A stretch of 60,900 nt of DNA, from positions 1 to 60,900 of the forward strand of contig NZ_JAAALB010000037.1 of assembly GCF_009905545.1 (NCBI RefSeq), in the 5' to 3' direction. The position numbers and the translations under genes are program-made. The notes below the pieces were generated by a model that did no database searches, had not been told where the DNA came from, and was given only the letters and a program-made list of their open reading frames with translations. Positions 17,663 to 28,297 of the stretch are shown one piece after another. This stretch comes from Cellulophaga sp. BC115SP. GTDB lineage: Bacteria > Bacteroidota > Bacteroidia > Cytophagales > Spirosomataceae. The stretch's first letter is position 1; each line of letters begins with the position of its first letter.

Positions 17663-18700
17663 ATGAAAAAATCATTTCTACTATTCACACTTTGTGGGTT
17701 TGGGGGTATTATCTTTTTGAGCGCTTGCTTAAAAAATTCTGATGCCCAACCACTAGAAATCTTTAAGGTTTCTACGCTCTTCGTTTCAAATGCTGAAACA
17801 ACAGTCAATGCAAAAAATCTACAATTATTCAAGCCGGCAGACTCTACGGTACTCGTTCCGAAGTTTGAACTAAACAACGGTGCACAGGATGCTAATGGTG
17901 TTCTATTTGTTGCCAGTAAAAAATTTTTATTTCAAGTTAGTCGTGCACAAAAAAGTATCAGACTTTACACCAATGCTTCTACTCTTTTTGAAGCCTCGTT
18001 ACCCAATAATATCATCATTGACTCTACCCTATCGAGCGGAAGAGAAATTGCTTATGACGAGACAAATGATGCCCTATTCGTCGCCAACAATACAGATAGT
18101 ACAATTAGAGTCTATGAAAAAGTATCGACTTTAAATGGCAAATATGTAGGAAAAAAACTTAAACTGAGTGGCGAGCCATGGGGAATTACCTACGATAAAA
18201 AGAACAACCGACTATTTGTTGTAATGGATAAAAATGCTCTTAGAATAGAAATATATAATAATCCTTCTGGTATAGAGGCTGGGAAAGTTACTGCTAGCCT
18301 CAGGTTTTTTATAAATGGTTATAAAATCAATGGCGCAACAGCACGATTGCATGGCATTGCCTATTCATCGCAAAGGGATATGCTATTTGTAACAGAGATA
18401 GGAAATGCTTCAGGTACGAATTTTGATAAAGATGGTGGTATTTATATTATAGACAAAGTATCTAAGATTACCAATAATAGCTCAATCCTTGCCAATAGAG
18501 CGATTTATGGCTCAAACACAGGCTTGGGTAACCCTGTAGACATTGCGATTGATGATCGTAATATAAAAGGGTTTATTTATGTGGCCGAAAAAGCCAATAA
18601 AAAGATTCTAGTTTTTGGATTTGGAGATAATGGGAATGTCGCTCCTATTCGGGGATATACTTCAACCTTTTCGCCTGAAGCTATTGATATTGATTATTGA
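17663..18700 (+). CDS. Beta-propeller lipoprotein, unknown function
   Basis: This 345-residue protein starts with a lipoprotein signal peptide, with LSAC placing the lipidated Cys at residue 22. The remainder has repeated strand-loop units with motifs such as IAYDETNDALFVANNTDSTI, ITYDKKNNRLFVV, IAYSSQRDMLFVTE and IDDRNIKGFIYVAEKANKKI. These are typical of NHL/YncE-like beta-propellers. Such lipoproteins are often surface or periplasmic, but the ligand is unknown. Transcribed alone, it converges with gltD across a family 1 repeat that supplies a hairpin terminator. Confidence 0.8.
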   Translation: MKKSFLLFTLCGFGGIIFLSACLKNSDAQPLEIFKVSTLFVSNAETTVNAKNLQLFKPADSTVLVPKFELNNGAQDANGVLFVASKKFLFQVSRAQKSIRLYTNASTLFEASLPNNIIIDSTLSSGREIAYDETNDALFVANNTDSTIRVYEKVSTLNGKYVGKKLKLSGEPWGITYDKKNNRLFVVMDKNALRIEIYNNPSGIEAGKVTASLRFFINGYKINGATARLHGIAYSSQRDMLFVTEIGNASGTNFDKDGGIYIIDKVSKITNNSSILANRAIYGSNTGLGNPVDIAIDDRNIKGFIYVAEKANKKILVFGFGDNGNVAPIRGYTSTFSPEAIDIDY

Positions 18701-18737
18701 GATTGCAGTCGTAAAAGTACTGTGGTAGCTAGTCATC

Positions 18738-18926
18738 AAACATGAGTCATCCCGAATTTAGCGAGTGAGTGATTATATAAAAATTTGTATTCAGTCGGTA
18801 GAGACGCCATGATTGCGTCTTAAGCAAAGTTATATCCAACATATTAGCATTAAAAAAGCGGTCGAAAATTATTTTCGACCGCTTTTTTAATGCTAATATA
18901 CTAGTGAATCGTAAAATCAAAAGATA
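18738..18926 (+). repeat. Family 1 intergenic repeat with bidirectional hairpin
   Basis: This copy starts AAACATGAGTCATCCCG (18738 on). It carries a small palindrome around 18803-18819 (GACGC..TGATTGCGTC) and a long hairpin at about 18851-18889 (AAAAAAGCGGTCGAAAA/TTTTCGACCGCTTTTTT). It matches the reverse complement of the repeat at 44091-44297 along nearly its whole length, including GAGTGATTAT, TTTGTATT and AAGTTATATC. It sits between the convergent propeller-lipoprotein and gltD genes. The right-hand inverted end is not clear in this copy. Confidence 0.88.
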
Positions 18927-18968
18927 ATTACTCATTCTTTCAATCAGAATTCACTCATCTTGAAATCA

Positions 18969-20459
18969 TTACACAACTGAGAAGGTAGACACAGCCTTAG
19001 CCTCAAGAATAGAAGAACCTTGAAGATAAATATCTGCTTGACGAGCTGCTTCACGACCTTCAGAGATAGCCCAAACTACCAATGACTGACCACGACGCAT
19101 ATCACCTGCTGCAAACACTTTATCAACCGAAGTCTTATAATTCGTTGCTTTTACATTGCCTCTTTCGTCAAACTCAAGTCCTTTTTCTTCTAATTGAGCC
19201 AAAAGACCTTCACGTTGAGGATGTAAGAAACCAGCAGCGATAAGGGCTAATTCGCAAGGAACTTCACGCTCATTTGTATGAACCTGTTGAGCTTTACCGT
19301 CAACAACTTCCATAGCAATATCAGCAATTTTGATACCTTTTAAGTTACCATTACCATCACCCACATATTCTTTCACAGCAATTGACCAATGACGATCTGC
19401 TCCTTCTTCATGCGAAGTAGATGTACGCAACATCATTGGCCAGTTTGGCCAAGGTGTTTGTGTAGCACGCTCAGCAGGAGGCATTGGCATTACTTCTACT
19501 TGAGTCACAGACTTCGCTTTGTGACGGTTTGAAGTACCAACACAGTCTGAACCTGTGTCACCACCACCGATTACCACAACATTTTTGTCAGTAGCCAACA
19601 ATTCACCATTTGCGTAAGCAGCACCACGGTGATCAAATTGACGATCAATACCAGCTACACGCTTGTTTTGTTGTGACAAGAACTCCATAGCAGGATAAAT
19701 TCCTTTCAAGTCTGAACCTGGAATAGGCAACATTCTTGGAACTGTCGAACCACCAGCTAACATAATCAAATCGAAGTCTTCCAACAACTCATCACCTTTG
19801 ATGTCAACACCAATATTGGTTGAAGTTTTGAAAACGATACCTTCTTCTTTCATTACCTCAACACGACGTTGAACTACCCATTTCTCTAATTTGAAATCTG
19901 GGATACCGTAGCGTAAAAGTCCACCAGCTTCATCAGCACGTTCAAACACGGTAACTGAGTGACCAGCTTTGTTCAATTGAGCAGCAGAAGCCAAACCAGC
20001 AGGTCCTGAACCAATAACTGCTACTTTTTTACCTGTTCTTTTTGCAGGAATATTTGGTTTTACTAAGCCATTTCCAAAAGCATATTCGATAATCGATTTC
20101 TCGATGTATTCGATCGTTACAGGAGGCTTGTTGATACCTAATACACAAGCAGCTTCACATGGTGCAGGACAGATACGACCTGTAAACTCAGGGAAGTTGT
20201 TGGTTGAAGATAAAATTTCGTATGCATAAGCCCAGTTTTGGTCATATACTGCATCGTTAAATTCTGGGATAATGTTGCCTAGTGGACAACCATTATGACA
20301 GAAAGGAACGCCACAGTCCATACAACGACTCGCTTGTGCAGTTATTTTTTCTGTAGTAAAATCAATATCTATTTCTTTGTAATCGCCAACACGTTCAGCG
20401 ACTGGTCTTTTCTTTGGAGTTTCTCTTGTTACCTCTAAAAATCCGGTTGGTTTTCCCAT
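18969..20459 (-). CDS. gltD: Glutamate synthase, small subunit
   Basis: GltD is the FAD/iron-sulfur beta subunit of NADPH-dependent glutamate synthase and passes electrons from NADPH to the large subunit. The 496-residue protein has the N-terminal Cys-rich region for 4Fe-4S clusters (RCMDCGVPFCHNGCPLGN, about 42-59; CPAPCEAACVLG). It then has the FAD-binding GSGPAGLASA (about 150) and the NADPH-binding GGGDTGSDCVGT (about 300), and ends in the FAD-binding VFAAGDMRRGQSLVVWAI. It follows gltB by 74 bases on the same strand, so the two form a gltBD operon. Confidence 0.96.
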   Translation of the reverse strand: MGKPTGFLEVTRETPKKRPVAERVGDYKEIDIDFTTEKITAQASRCMDCGVPFCHNGCPLGNIIPEFNDAVYDQNWAYAYEILSSTNNFPEFTGRICPAPCEAACVLGINKPPVTIEYIEKSIIEYAFGNGLVKPNIPAKRTGKKVAVIGSGPAGLASAAQLNKAGHSVTVFERADEAGGLLRYGIPDFKLEKWVVQRRVEVMKEEGIVFKTSTNIGVDIKGDELLEDFDLIMLAGGSTVPRMLPIPGSDLKGIYPAMEFLSQQNKRVAGIDRQFDHRGAAYANGELLATDKNVVVIGGGDTGSDCVGTSNRHKAKSVTQVEVMPMPPAERATQTPWPNWPMMLRTSTSHEEGADRHWSIAVKEYVGDGNGNLKGIKIADIAMEVVDGKAQQVHTNEREVPCELALIAAGFLHPQREGLLAQLEEKGLEFDERGNVKATNYKTSVDKVFAAGDMRRGQSLVVWAISEGREAARQADIYLQGSSILEAKAVSTFSVV

Positions 20460-20533
20460 TGTCTTAATTTGAAAATTTTAGGATTCGAAAGTCTGAAGAT
20501 ATTTTTTGAATACATCCAGACTTTCAAAATGGA

Positions 20534-23500
20534 TTAGTGAGCAATTTCAACTTGGATGTCTTTGTACACCACATCTTTATTTTCAAGAACCTCAGCAACT
20601 GTAACGTTACGAGAAGCAAGTGCTTTCTTGAAGTCTTGCGGCATTACTTTAACAAATTGCGCAAGTGATTCAGACCAGTTGTCTAAGATTCCCTTAGCTA
20701 CATCTGAGTTAGTGTATTGCAAGTGTTGTTCTACATATAGTTTCAAGATTGCCTCGTCTTCTTGAGTCAATTCTTCGATCGCTACCATTTCAGGGTTTAC
20801 TTTAGAAGCAAAATCACCTTTAGCATTCAACACATACGCTACACCACCTGACATACCTGCTCCGAAGTTACGACCAGTATCGCCCAAAATCACGACCAAT
20901 CCACCAGTCATATATTCGCAACCGTGGTCACCGATACCTTCTACCACTACTTTAGCACCAGAGTTACGTACGCAGAAACGCTCACCAGCCATACCACGTA
21001 AATAAGCTTCGCCTGAAGTAGCACCATAGAATGATACGTTACCTACTACTGAGTTTTCAGAAGGATTGAATGGCGCTTTTTTGTTTGGATAAACAATCAA
21101 TTTTGCCCCACAAAGACCTTTACCGATGTAATCGTTAGCATCACCTTCTAATTCGAATGTAATACCATTTACAGAGAATGCTCCGAACGACTGACCAGCA
21201 GTACCTGTAAACTTGATATGGATTGTATCATTTGGTAAACCTTTCGCCCCATATACTTTCGTAATTTCGTTTGAAAGCATTGTACCAATTGTACGATTTA
21301 CGTTGATTACTTCAAATTCACCGTAAACTTTCTCTTGATTTTCAATGGCTGGTTTAGCAACTTTCAATAAATCCCAGTCTACTTGTACATCCAAACCGTG
21401 ATCTTGTTCTTCTTGTTTGTACAAGGCAACATCCAATGACATTGGTTGCTTGAACAAGATTGGAGAAAGGTCTAAATGTTTGTATTTCCAGTGTTGGATA
21501 TTTTCTTTCATTTCTAGGCGATCCACTTGACCTACCATTTCATTCACAGTACGGAAACCAAGTTCAGCCATTAATTCACGGAACTCTTGTGCCAAGAAAT
21601 AGAACAAGTTTACTACGTGATCTGGATTACCAGTGTACATTGCACGCAAGCGTGGGTCTTGAGTAGCTACCCCAACAGGACAAGTATTCAAGTGACACTT
21701 TCGCATCATGATACAACCTGCTGTAACTAATGCAGCTGTTGCTACACCAAATTCTTCAGCACCTAATAGGGCTGCGATAGCAAGGTCACGACCTGTTTTG
21801 ATTTGACCATCCGTTTGTACAGTCACACGACCACGCAATTTGTTACGAACCAATGTTTGGTGAGTTTCAGCCAAACCAAGTTCCCAAGGTAAACCTGCGT
21901 GACGGATAGAAGAAAGTGGCGAAGCACCAGTACCTCCATCGTGACCTGCAATCAAGATATGGTCAGCGTGTGCCTTAGCAACACCCGCAGCGATTGTACC
22001 TACACCTGCCTCTGATACCAATTTCACTGAGATACGAGCAGCACGGTTTGCATTTTTAAGGTCAAAAATCAACTGTGCTAAGTCCTCAATTGAATAAATA
22101 TCGTGGTGAGGAGGAGGCGAAATCAAACCTACACCTGGCGTTGAGTGACGAGTTTTACCAATCCAGTCATCTACTTTGTGACCTGGCAACTGACCACCTT
22201 CACCTGGCTTAGCTCCTTGAGCCATTTTGATTTGTAGCTCTTGTGCGTTTGTCAAATAGTGAGCAGTTACACCAAAACGACCGGATGCCACTTGCTTGAT
22301 AGCAGAGTTCATCGAGTCACCGTTTGCCATTGGCTCAAAACGGATTGGGTCTTCACCACCTTCACCTGTATTTGATTTACCACCAATACGGTTCATGGCA
22401 ATAGCCAATGTAGTGTGAGCTTCGTAAGAAATAGAACCGAATGACATAGCTCCTGTAGCAAAACGCTTGAAGATATTTTCGATTGGCTCAACCTCTTCGA
22501 TTGGCACAGGAGTACCTTTCTTGAATTTCAACAATCCACGAAGCGTCATCGCTTTCTCAGTCTGATCATCAACGATCTTCGAGTACTTCTTAAACAACTG
22601 ATAGTTGTTTGTTTTAGTAGATTGTTGTAATAAGTGGATTGTTTCAGGGTTAAACAAGTGAGCTTCACCACGGTGTTTCCATTGGTACACACCACCTACT
22701 TCTAGTTTTGGATTAGCTACTGGTTGTTCAGGATACCCATTTGTATGTTTGATTAGGGCTTCTTTTTGGATTCCTTCCAAATCAATACCACCAATACGAG
22801 ATACAGCTCCAGAGAAATATTTATCAACTACTTCTTTTGCCAAACCAACGATTTCGAAGATTTGAGCACCTTGGTAAGATTGAAGTGTTGAAATACCCAT
22901 TTTAGAGAAGATTTTCAACAACTCACCATTTACAGCTTTGATGTAGTTTTGTTGTAATTTTTCGTAAGGGTAATCTACTTGCAAAATACCTTTGTCTTTC
23001 ATACCACGAATGGTTTCGAAAGCCATGTATGGGTTTACTGCCGAAGCACCAAAACCAATCAAGGTTGCAAAGTGATGTGTTTCCCAAACGTCACCAGCCT
23101 CAACGATAAGACCAACTTGTGCACGTTTGCCTTTACGAATCAAATGATGATGAACCGCTGCTGTAGCCAACAAAGATGGAATTGGTGCATGTGAGCTATC
23201 CACACCACGGTCGGTCAACAACAAGATTGCGTAGCCATCATCCACTGCATCTTCGGCATATTGACAAATTCTATCCAATGCACGTTTCAATTGTCCTTTC
23301 TCGCCATTAGCTCTGAAAGTTGTATGAATCGATTTAGTATGGAAGTTTTTGTGGTCAATCCAACGAATTTTCTCAATCTCAGCATTGGTTAATACTGGTT
23401 GACGAATTTCGATTTGACGACAGTGTTCTGGTGTTTCTTTCAACAAGTTTTTCAAGCCACCAATATCCGACAACAATGACATTACCGTACGTTCGCGGAT

Positions 23501-25102
23501 AGGGTCAATTGGAGGGTTGGTTACTTGAGCAAACAATTGTTTGAAATAATATGATAAATGTTGCGCTTGGTCAGACAAAATCGCCAATGGAGTATCCACA
23601 CCCATTGAGCCTAATGCCTCTTTACCAGTCTCAATCATCTGTGACAATACTACACGAAGATCTTCAGTAGTGAAGCCAAATACTTGTTGACGCAACAACA
23701 ATTCTCTTTCGAATGGAGCACGGTACTCAGCTCCAGCAGCAGGAAGGTCTTCAACTTTAATTTTGTTAGCCTTCAACCATTCTCCATAAGGTTGTTGTTT
23801 ACAGATTTTTTCTTTCAATTCATCGTCAGGAATGATACGACCTTGTTCCATATCAACGATGAACATTTTACCTGGTTGTAAACGACCTTTTTTGATAACT
23901 GTAGATTGGTCAATATCCAATACACCTGCTTCAGAAGCCATGATTACGAAGTCGTCGCTAGTTACCCAGAAACGAGATGGACGCAAACCGTTACGGTCAA
24001 GAGTCGCACCAATGATTTTACCATCTGTGAATGAGATAGAAGCTGGACCATCCCAAGGCTCCATCAAAGCAGCGTGGTATTCGTAGAAATCACGTTTGTA
24101 ATCTTCAATATGTTCGTTGCCATCCCATGCTTCAGGAATCAACATCATCATTACATGAGGCAATGAACGACCAGATAAAGTCAATAATTCTACGGCGTTG
24201 TCAAGTACAGCTGAGTCAGACTGACCTAATTGACAAACTGGCAAAATCATTTCCATTTCTTCTTTGCTGAACAAATCAGACTGAAACAATGCCGACTGCG
24301 CTTGCATCCAAGAAGAGTTACCTTTTACAGTGTTGATCTCACCATTGTGACCCATATAGCGGAATGGTTGAGCCAAACGCCATTCTGGGAATGTATTTGT
24401 AGAGAAACGAGAGTGAACAATTGCCAAAGCAGATGTAAACTCATCACGGCGCAAATCATCAAAATAACCAGGTACTTGCATTGTAGTCAACATACCTTTG
24501 TAAATGATTGTGCGAGCCGAAAGTGAAGCATAGTAGAATTTACCTTCTACAGCTTTCACCGTTTCGTTAATTACTCTTGCAGTGTACTGACGGAAAACGT
24601 ACAATTTGCGCTCAAATGTTAATTCATCTTGGTCTTCAGGACGTTTGATGAACAATTGTTCCATTTGAGGCTCTGTATTTCCAGATTCAGCACCTTGAAT
24701 TTCAGAATTGTCACAAGGGACAACACGATAACCCAAAATTTCCAGACCTAACTTTTTAGCCTTTCGTGCAATGATTTCCTTACACTCGTTACGAGTAGTT
24801 TCATCTTTCGGAAAGAAAACCATACCGACGCCATAATCTAAGGCGGCCGGCAAATCGATGCCAAGTTTTGTACACTCTTCAAGGAAGAACTCGTGAGGAA
24901 TTTGTACTAAAATACCAGCACCGTCACCAGAATTAGGGTCGCAGCCACAAGCTCCACGGTGGTCCATGCGAATAAGCATTTGAATTGCATCAGCCACTAC
25001 TTTGTGTGACTTTCTACCTTTCATGTTCGCTACGAAACCGATACCACAAGCATCATGTTCGAATTCCTTGCGATACAACCCTTGATTATCAAAGTTAGTC
25101 AT
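20534..25102 (-). CDS. gltB: Glutamate synthase, large subunit
   Basis: GltB converts 2-oxoglutarate and glutamine to two glutamates. The 1522-residue protein has a short propeptide, with the glutaminase nucleophile at Cys19 (EHDACGIGF) exposed after cleavage. An Ntn-type glutaminase domain (to about 430), a central domain, the FMN-binding synthase domain (about 830-1230; GEGGEDP, KPGEGGQLPG, GHDGGTGASPL) and a beta-helix GXGXG domain at the C-terminus follow in order. The 3Fe-4S Cys residues are in CIMMRKCHLNTCPVG. It is the first gene of gltBD. No amino-acid-sensing leader was recognised upstream. Confidence 0.97.
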   Translation of the reverse strand: MTNFDNQGLYRKEFEHDACGIGFVANMKGRKSHKVVADAIQMLIRMDHRGACGCDPNSGDGAGILVQIPHEFFLEECTKLGIDLPAALDYGVGMVFFPKDETTRNECKEIIARKAKKLGLEILGYRVVPCDNSEIQGAESGNTEPQMEQLFIKRPEDQDELTFERKLYVFRQYTARVINETVKAVEGKFYYASLSARTIIYKGMLTTMQVPGYFDDLRRDEFTSALAIVHSRFSTNTFPEWRLAQPFRYMGHNGEINTVKGNSSWMQAQSALFQSDLFSKEEMEMILPVCQLGQSDSAVLDNAVELLTLSGRSLPHVMMMLIPEAWDGNEHIEDYKRDFYEYHAALMEPWDGPASISFTDGKIIGATLDRNGLRPSRFWVTSDDFVIMASEAGVLDIDQSTVIKKGRLQPGKMFIVDMEQGRIIPDDELKEKICKQQPYGEWLKANKIKVEDLPAAGAEYRAPFERELLLRQQVFGFTTEDLRVVLSQMIETGKEALGSMGVDTPLAILSDQAQHLSYYFKQLFAQVTNPPIDPIRERTVMSLLSDIGGLKNLLKETPEHCRQIEIRQPVLTNAEIEKIRWIDHKNFHTKSIHTTFRANGEKGQLKRALDRICQYAEDAVDDGYAILLLTDRGVDSSHAPIPSLLATAAVHHHLIRKGKRAQVGLIVEAGDVWETHHFATLIGFGASAVNPYMAFETIRGMKDKGILQVDYPYEKLQQNYIKAVNGELLKIFSKMGISTLQSYQGAQIFEIVGLAKEVVDKYFSGAVSRIGGIDLEGIQKEALIKHTNGYPEQPVANPKLEVGGVYQWKHRGEAHLFNPETIHLLQQSTKTNNYQLFKKYSKIVDDQTEKAMTLRGLLKFKKGTPVPIEEVEPIENIFKRFATGAMSFGSISYEAHTTLAIAMNRIGGKSNTGEGGEDPIRFEPMANGDSMNSAIKQVASGRFGVTAHYLTNAQELQIKMAQGAKPGEGGQLPGHKVDDWIGKTRHSTPGVGLISPPPHHDIYSIEDLAQLIFDLKNANRAARISVKLVSEAGVGTIAAGVAKAHADHILIAGHDGGTGASPLSSIRHAGLPWELGLAETHQTLVRNKLRGRVTVQTDGQIKTGRDLAIAALLGAEEFGVATAALVTAGCIMMRKCHLNTCPVGVATQDPRLRAMYTGNPDHVVNLFYFLAQEFRELMAELGFRTVNEMVGQVDRLEMKENIQHWKYKHLDLSPILFKQPMSLDVALYKQEEQDHGLDVQVDWDLLKVAKPAIENQEKVYGEFEVINVNRTIGTMLSNEITKVYGAKGLPNDTIHIKFTGTAGQSFGAFSVNGITFELEGDANDYIGKGLCGAKLIVYPNKKAPFNPSENSVVGNVSFYGATSGEAYLRGMAGERFCVRNSGAKVVVEGIGDHGCEYMTGGLVVILGDTGRNFGAGMSGGVAYVLNAKGDFASKVNPEMVAIEELTQEDEAILKLYVEQHLQYTNSDVAKGILDNWSESLAQFVKVMPQDFKKALASRNVTVAEVLENKDVVYKDIQVEIAH

Positions 25103-26025
25103 GGTAATGGGGTTTGTTTTTTTAAGTTTAAAATTTAACCTGTTCTAGGTAGCCTTTATTTATTATAGTGGTATTATTATCCTTCTTCTTTTGAAAAGTT
25201 GTAAATATTTTAGATGGTTTATTGACAAAATCAAAATTATTTCGTAAAATATTCTCCGACCTTTCTTCGTGATTATGGCTATATATACTTCACTCTATTT
25301 CGCTTTTACAAAGATATACAAAAAATTATTTGGATAAAATAGCATTTTGCCGAATAATCATCTGTATTGAACAAAATCAAGTTTTTGCAAAAAATATTCT
25401 TAGTTAGATACAATTCACAAGCGTATAAGTATTTTTACAAAAATCCGATTTTATGATACCTATTTATGACAATTTAGCAGTATTTACTCAAATTACCCTG
25501 AAAATTAAAACCTATTTTATAGAATTTTACAAAAAAATAACGCAAAATAGCTTTTTTCAAAACATATCTATTTTTACAAAAAAAACCTTCTTTTTTTTTC
25601 ACAGAATACCTTTAAATCCCCTTTTTAGGTGTGTTTTAGGCTTCATTTTATGATTAAATTTTAATCTATAAATCATATAGATTAAATAATCTTTTGTTCT
25701 TAAAATAGACGAATGATTGATTTTTTTCTGCCAATAATAAAATCTTAAATTATTCAATGTAAAAGGTCAGGATTTTGTATCTTAATACGATTTGAGGGTA
25801 ATGATGAAGTGAAAACAGGAATCGTTAATAACTAGGCTTACAAGTACTTATCAGAAAAATACTTAAACGGTGGCAACCTTTCATCTACACAAACTGTCGT
25901 ATAGTTGAATAGTTTTTGTATCTAACAAATTACTTGTAATTTACATAAACTCTTCGAATATTACAATCTCTTACCTTAGATTATCATTATTCCTAGTCTT
26001 ATTTAACTCGAAACTACAACAACTT
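25103..26025. other. Long AT-rich divergent intergenic region
   Basis: These 923 bases lie between gltB and the type IX secreted protein gene. CAAAGATA at 25309-25316 reads TATCTTTG on the minus strand, a -7-like element about 207 bases before gltB, without a clear -33. If real it gives gltB a long leader. The remainder has long A/T tracts. I see no credible gene or strong hairpin. Confidence 0.4.
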
Positions 26026-28245
26026 ATGAAGAAAGCTTTACTGTGTATTTTTTTACTGTTGGGATACTTACAAGGGCGAGCAACTCACATTGTGGGAGGA
26101 GATATTGATCTGCAACGAATAAATGACCAAGGTTTCACTCATAGACTCTCTCTAAATTTATATTTTGATGCGATCAATGGCCAACCTGGAGCCTTAGACC
26201 AGACTGTCACTTTAGGCTTTTTCAGAAAAAAAGATAATGTTGCTATGGGATTCGTTGAGGTACCTATAATTCAAAATAACCAAATTCCTTATACCAATCC
26301 TGACTGTGCAGAGTATGGAAATGTAAGAACTAAATTGATTAAGTATTCTACCTTAATAACGTTAATAACTTCCACGTTCAATGACCCTGAAGGGTATTAC
26401 ATCGTATGGGATAGGTGTTGTAGAAATGATGTTATATCGAATATTATAAACCCTGGACGTACTTCCTCGCTTTTCTATACTGAGTTTCCTGCTATTTCTG
26501 CCAATAATAGGGAGTTCATTAATTCAACGCCAAAATTCAAAGACTTATCAGGCGACTATATTTGTATCAATAGACCGTTTAATTTTGATTTTAGCGCTAC
26601 AGATGCAGACGGAGACAGTCTAGTATATAGTATCGTAAGTCCTCTTGCTGGCTTTAGCTCTGTACAATCTCCTAACCCACAATTTCCAACAGGAAGTTTT
26701 AATTACCCTCATGTTACGTGGGCATCTGGGTACTCCAATAGTAATGCTATTCCGGGTAATCCTGCCTTGAGTGTCAATAACCGTACAGGGCGCTTATCGG
26801 TTACTGCTAATCAATTGGGATTATTTGTTTTTTCGGTGAAAGTGGAGGAATACAGGGCGGGAAAAAGAATAGGTTATGCGCTACGAGATTTTCAATTAAA
26901 AGTAGTGGATTGTCCTATTAATAACGCTCCAATTAGCTTTGCCAAACTTAAAGGTAGTTCAAAAAAGATTGGTAAAGACGAGATTATCACAATTCCCAAT
27001 ACTCAAAAAAATGCCTGTTTTGAGCTATTCTTTACAGACCCTAATCCTTACACTCAACTGCGTCTTAAAGCCGTTGGACAGAATTTTTCTGATAAAGGTT
27101 TTGCCAATATTCCTATTGCCTATAATATTCTGTCCACTGCTGATACGTTGAAAGCAGAAATTTGCTTAGATGAATGTTCGCAAAGCTTTGATGGAAAACC
27201 CTTAGTCTTTCAAATATTCACAAGTGATAATGGTTGTCCGCAATCCTTGAGTGATACGCTCACAGTCAAAGTGTACCGTCAACCTCGTGATAATAGTAAA
27301 CCTGTGATTAGCACCGATGCTATCAGTAAAACCTTGACTGCTTCTATTAATTCAACTCTTTCGTATAATATCTTCGGTAAAGATGTTGATGTAGACTCAT
27401 TAACTTTACGAGCAGTAGGGCGAGGTTTTACATTGTCACAAGCAGGTATTACCTTCAATGGTGGCACGGGTGTCGGAAATATCCAGTCGCCTTTTACATG
27501 GAAACCACTTTGTGACCAGATTCGAACGACTGATTATTTGGTCGACTTTATAGTTTCGGATAGATATTGTAATAGAAGTAAAAGTGATACCTTAACGATT
27601 GCCTTTAAGCCCACTCCTATCGTTTCGAACAAACCGCACGTGAGCACAACCTTAAAAGACCAAAATATTACGGTTGTATTGGATGGGGAAAATGCTACAC
27701 CATTAAATTTTGATGTGAATGCAAAAGATCCTGACAGCGACCCTATCCAGCTTTATGGTATTGGACAAGGATTCAATTTGGGAAGTGTTGGGATTATCTG
27801 GAGTAATAAAAATGGGATAGCCTCACTTACTTCACCATTTCAATGGAATCTTTCTTGCGAATTATTAGGTCAGGAAAAAGAAAAAACATTCGTTATCAAT
27901 TTCGTAACAGAGGATAATTCGTGCAGTCCCATGCGTTTTGATACGACCAAAGTCACGGTTTTAGTCAAAAACAAAGAAACAGCCTATACATTTACGCCGC
28001 CTAACGTCATTACGCCTAATGGGGATGGTAAAAATGATTCGTTTACGATTACAAATCTTCCAGAAAACTCATGCTTTGATAAATTTGAATATATTCAAGT
28101 ATTTAATCGTTGGGGACAACAAGTGTATCAGTCTTATGATAGAAAATTTGAGTGGTTTGCCGATGAAATCGTAAGTGGGGATTATTATTACCTTTTAAAA
28201 TTTACACGGCAAAACTTCAAAGGTTGGATAAGTGTATTAAAATGA
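26026..28245 (+). CDS. Secreted protein with type IX (type B) C-terminal sorting domain
   Basis: This 739-residue protein has a Sec signal peptide (MKKALLCIFLLLGYLQGRA) followed by THIVGGDIDLQ, a start often seen in large surface proteins of Bacteroidota. Its middle holds several Ig/cadherin-like segments (SATDADGDSLVYSIV, GKDVDVDSLTLRAVG, NAKDPDSDPIQLYG). It ends with a gliding-motility-associated or type B sorting domain (about 655-739): VITPNGDGKNDSF, VFNRWGQQVYQS, SGDYYYLLKF. Such proteins are exported by the type IX system and retained at or released from the surface. A role in adhesion or gliding is possible but not shown. Four Cys-containing segments suggest disulfides. Confidence 0.92.
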   Translation: MKKALLCIFLLLGYLQGRATHIVGGDIDLQRINDQGFTHRLSLNLYFDAINGQPGALDQTVTLGFFRKKDNVAMGFVEVPIIQNNQIPYTNPDCAEYGNVRTKLIKYSTLITLITSTFNDPEGYYIVWDRCCRNDVISNIINPGRTSSLFYTEFPAISANNREFINSTPKFKDLSGDYICINRPFNFDFSATDADGDSLVYSIVSPLAGFSSVQSPNPQFPTGSFNYPHVTWASGYSNSNAIPGNPALSVNNRTGRLSVTANQLGLFVFSVKVEEYRAGKRIGYALRDFQLKVVDCPINNAPISFAKLKGSSKKIGKDEIITIPNTQKNACFELFFTDPNPYTQLRLKAVGQNFSDKGFANIPIAYNILSTADTLKAEICLDECSQSFDGKPLVFQIFTSDNGCPQSLSDTLTVKVYRQPRDNSKPVISTDAISKTLTASINSTLSYNIFGKDVDVDSLTLRAVGRGFTLSQAGITFNGGTGVGNIQSPFTWKPLCDQIRTTDYLVDFIVSDRYCNRSKSDTLTIAFKPTPIVSNKPHVSTTLKDQNITVVLDGENATPLNFDVNAKDPDSDPIQLYGIGQGFNLGSVGIIWSNKNGIASLTSPFQWNLSCELLGQEKEKTFVINFVTEDNSCSPMRFDTTKVTVLVKNKETAYTFTPPNVITPNGDGKNDSFTITNLPENSCFDKFEYIQVFNRWGQQVYQSYDRKFEWFADEIVSGDYYYLLKFTRQNFKGWISVLK

Positions 28246-28257
28246 GGCATCTATTAG

Positions 28258-28295
28258 CGGCATTCGAATAACAATTTCGAATGCCGTTATTTTTT
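28258..28295 (+). terminator. Terminator after the type IX secreted protein gene
   Basis: CGGCATTCGAA (28258-28268) pairs with TTCGAATGCCG (28276-28286), followed by TTATTTTTTAA. The convergent rnz gene ends three bases further on. Confidence 0.85.
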
Positions 28296-28297
28296 AA

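Noticed and set aside
25453-25653. 66-codon ORF in the gltB upstream region
   Set aside because: Its composition is dominated by Phe, Lys, Ile and Thr as expected of random AT-rich DNA, with no signal, domain or start context.
26026-28245. Gliding motility operon component
   Set aside because: The type B sorting domain is often named after gliding motility, but it marks secreted cargo only; no gld, spr or por genes are in the window.
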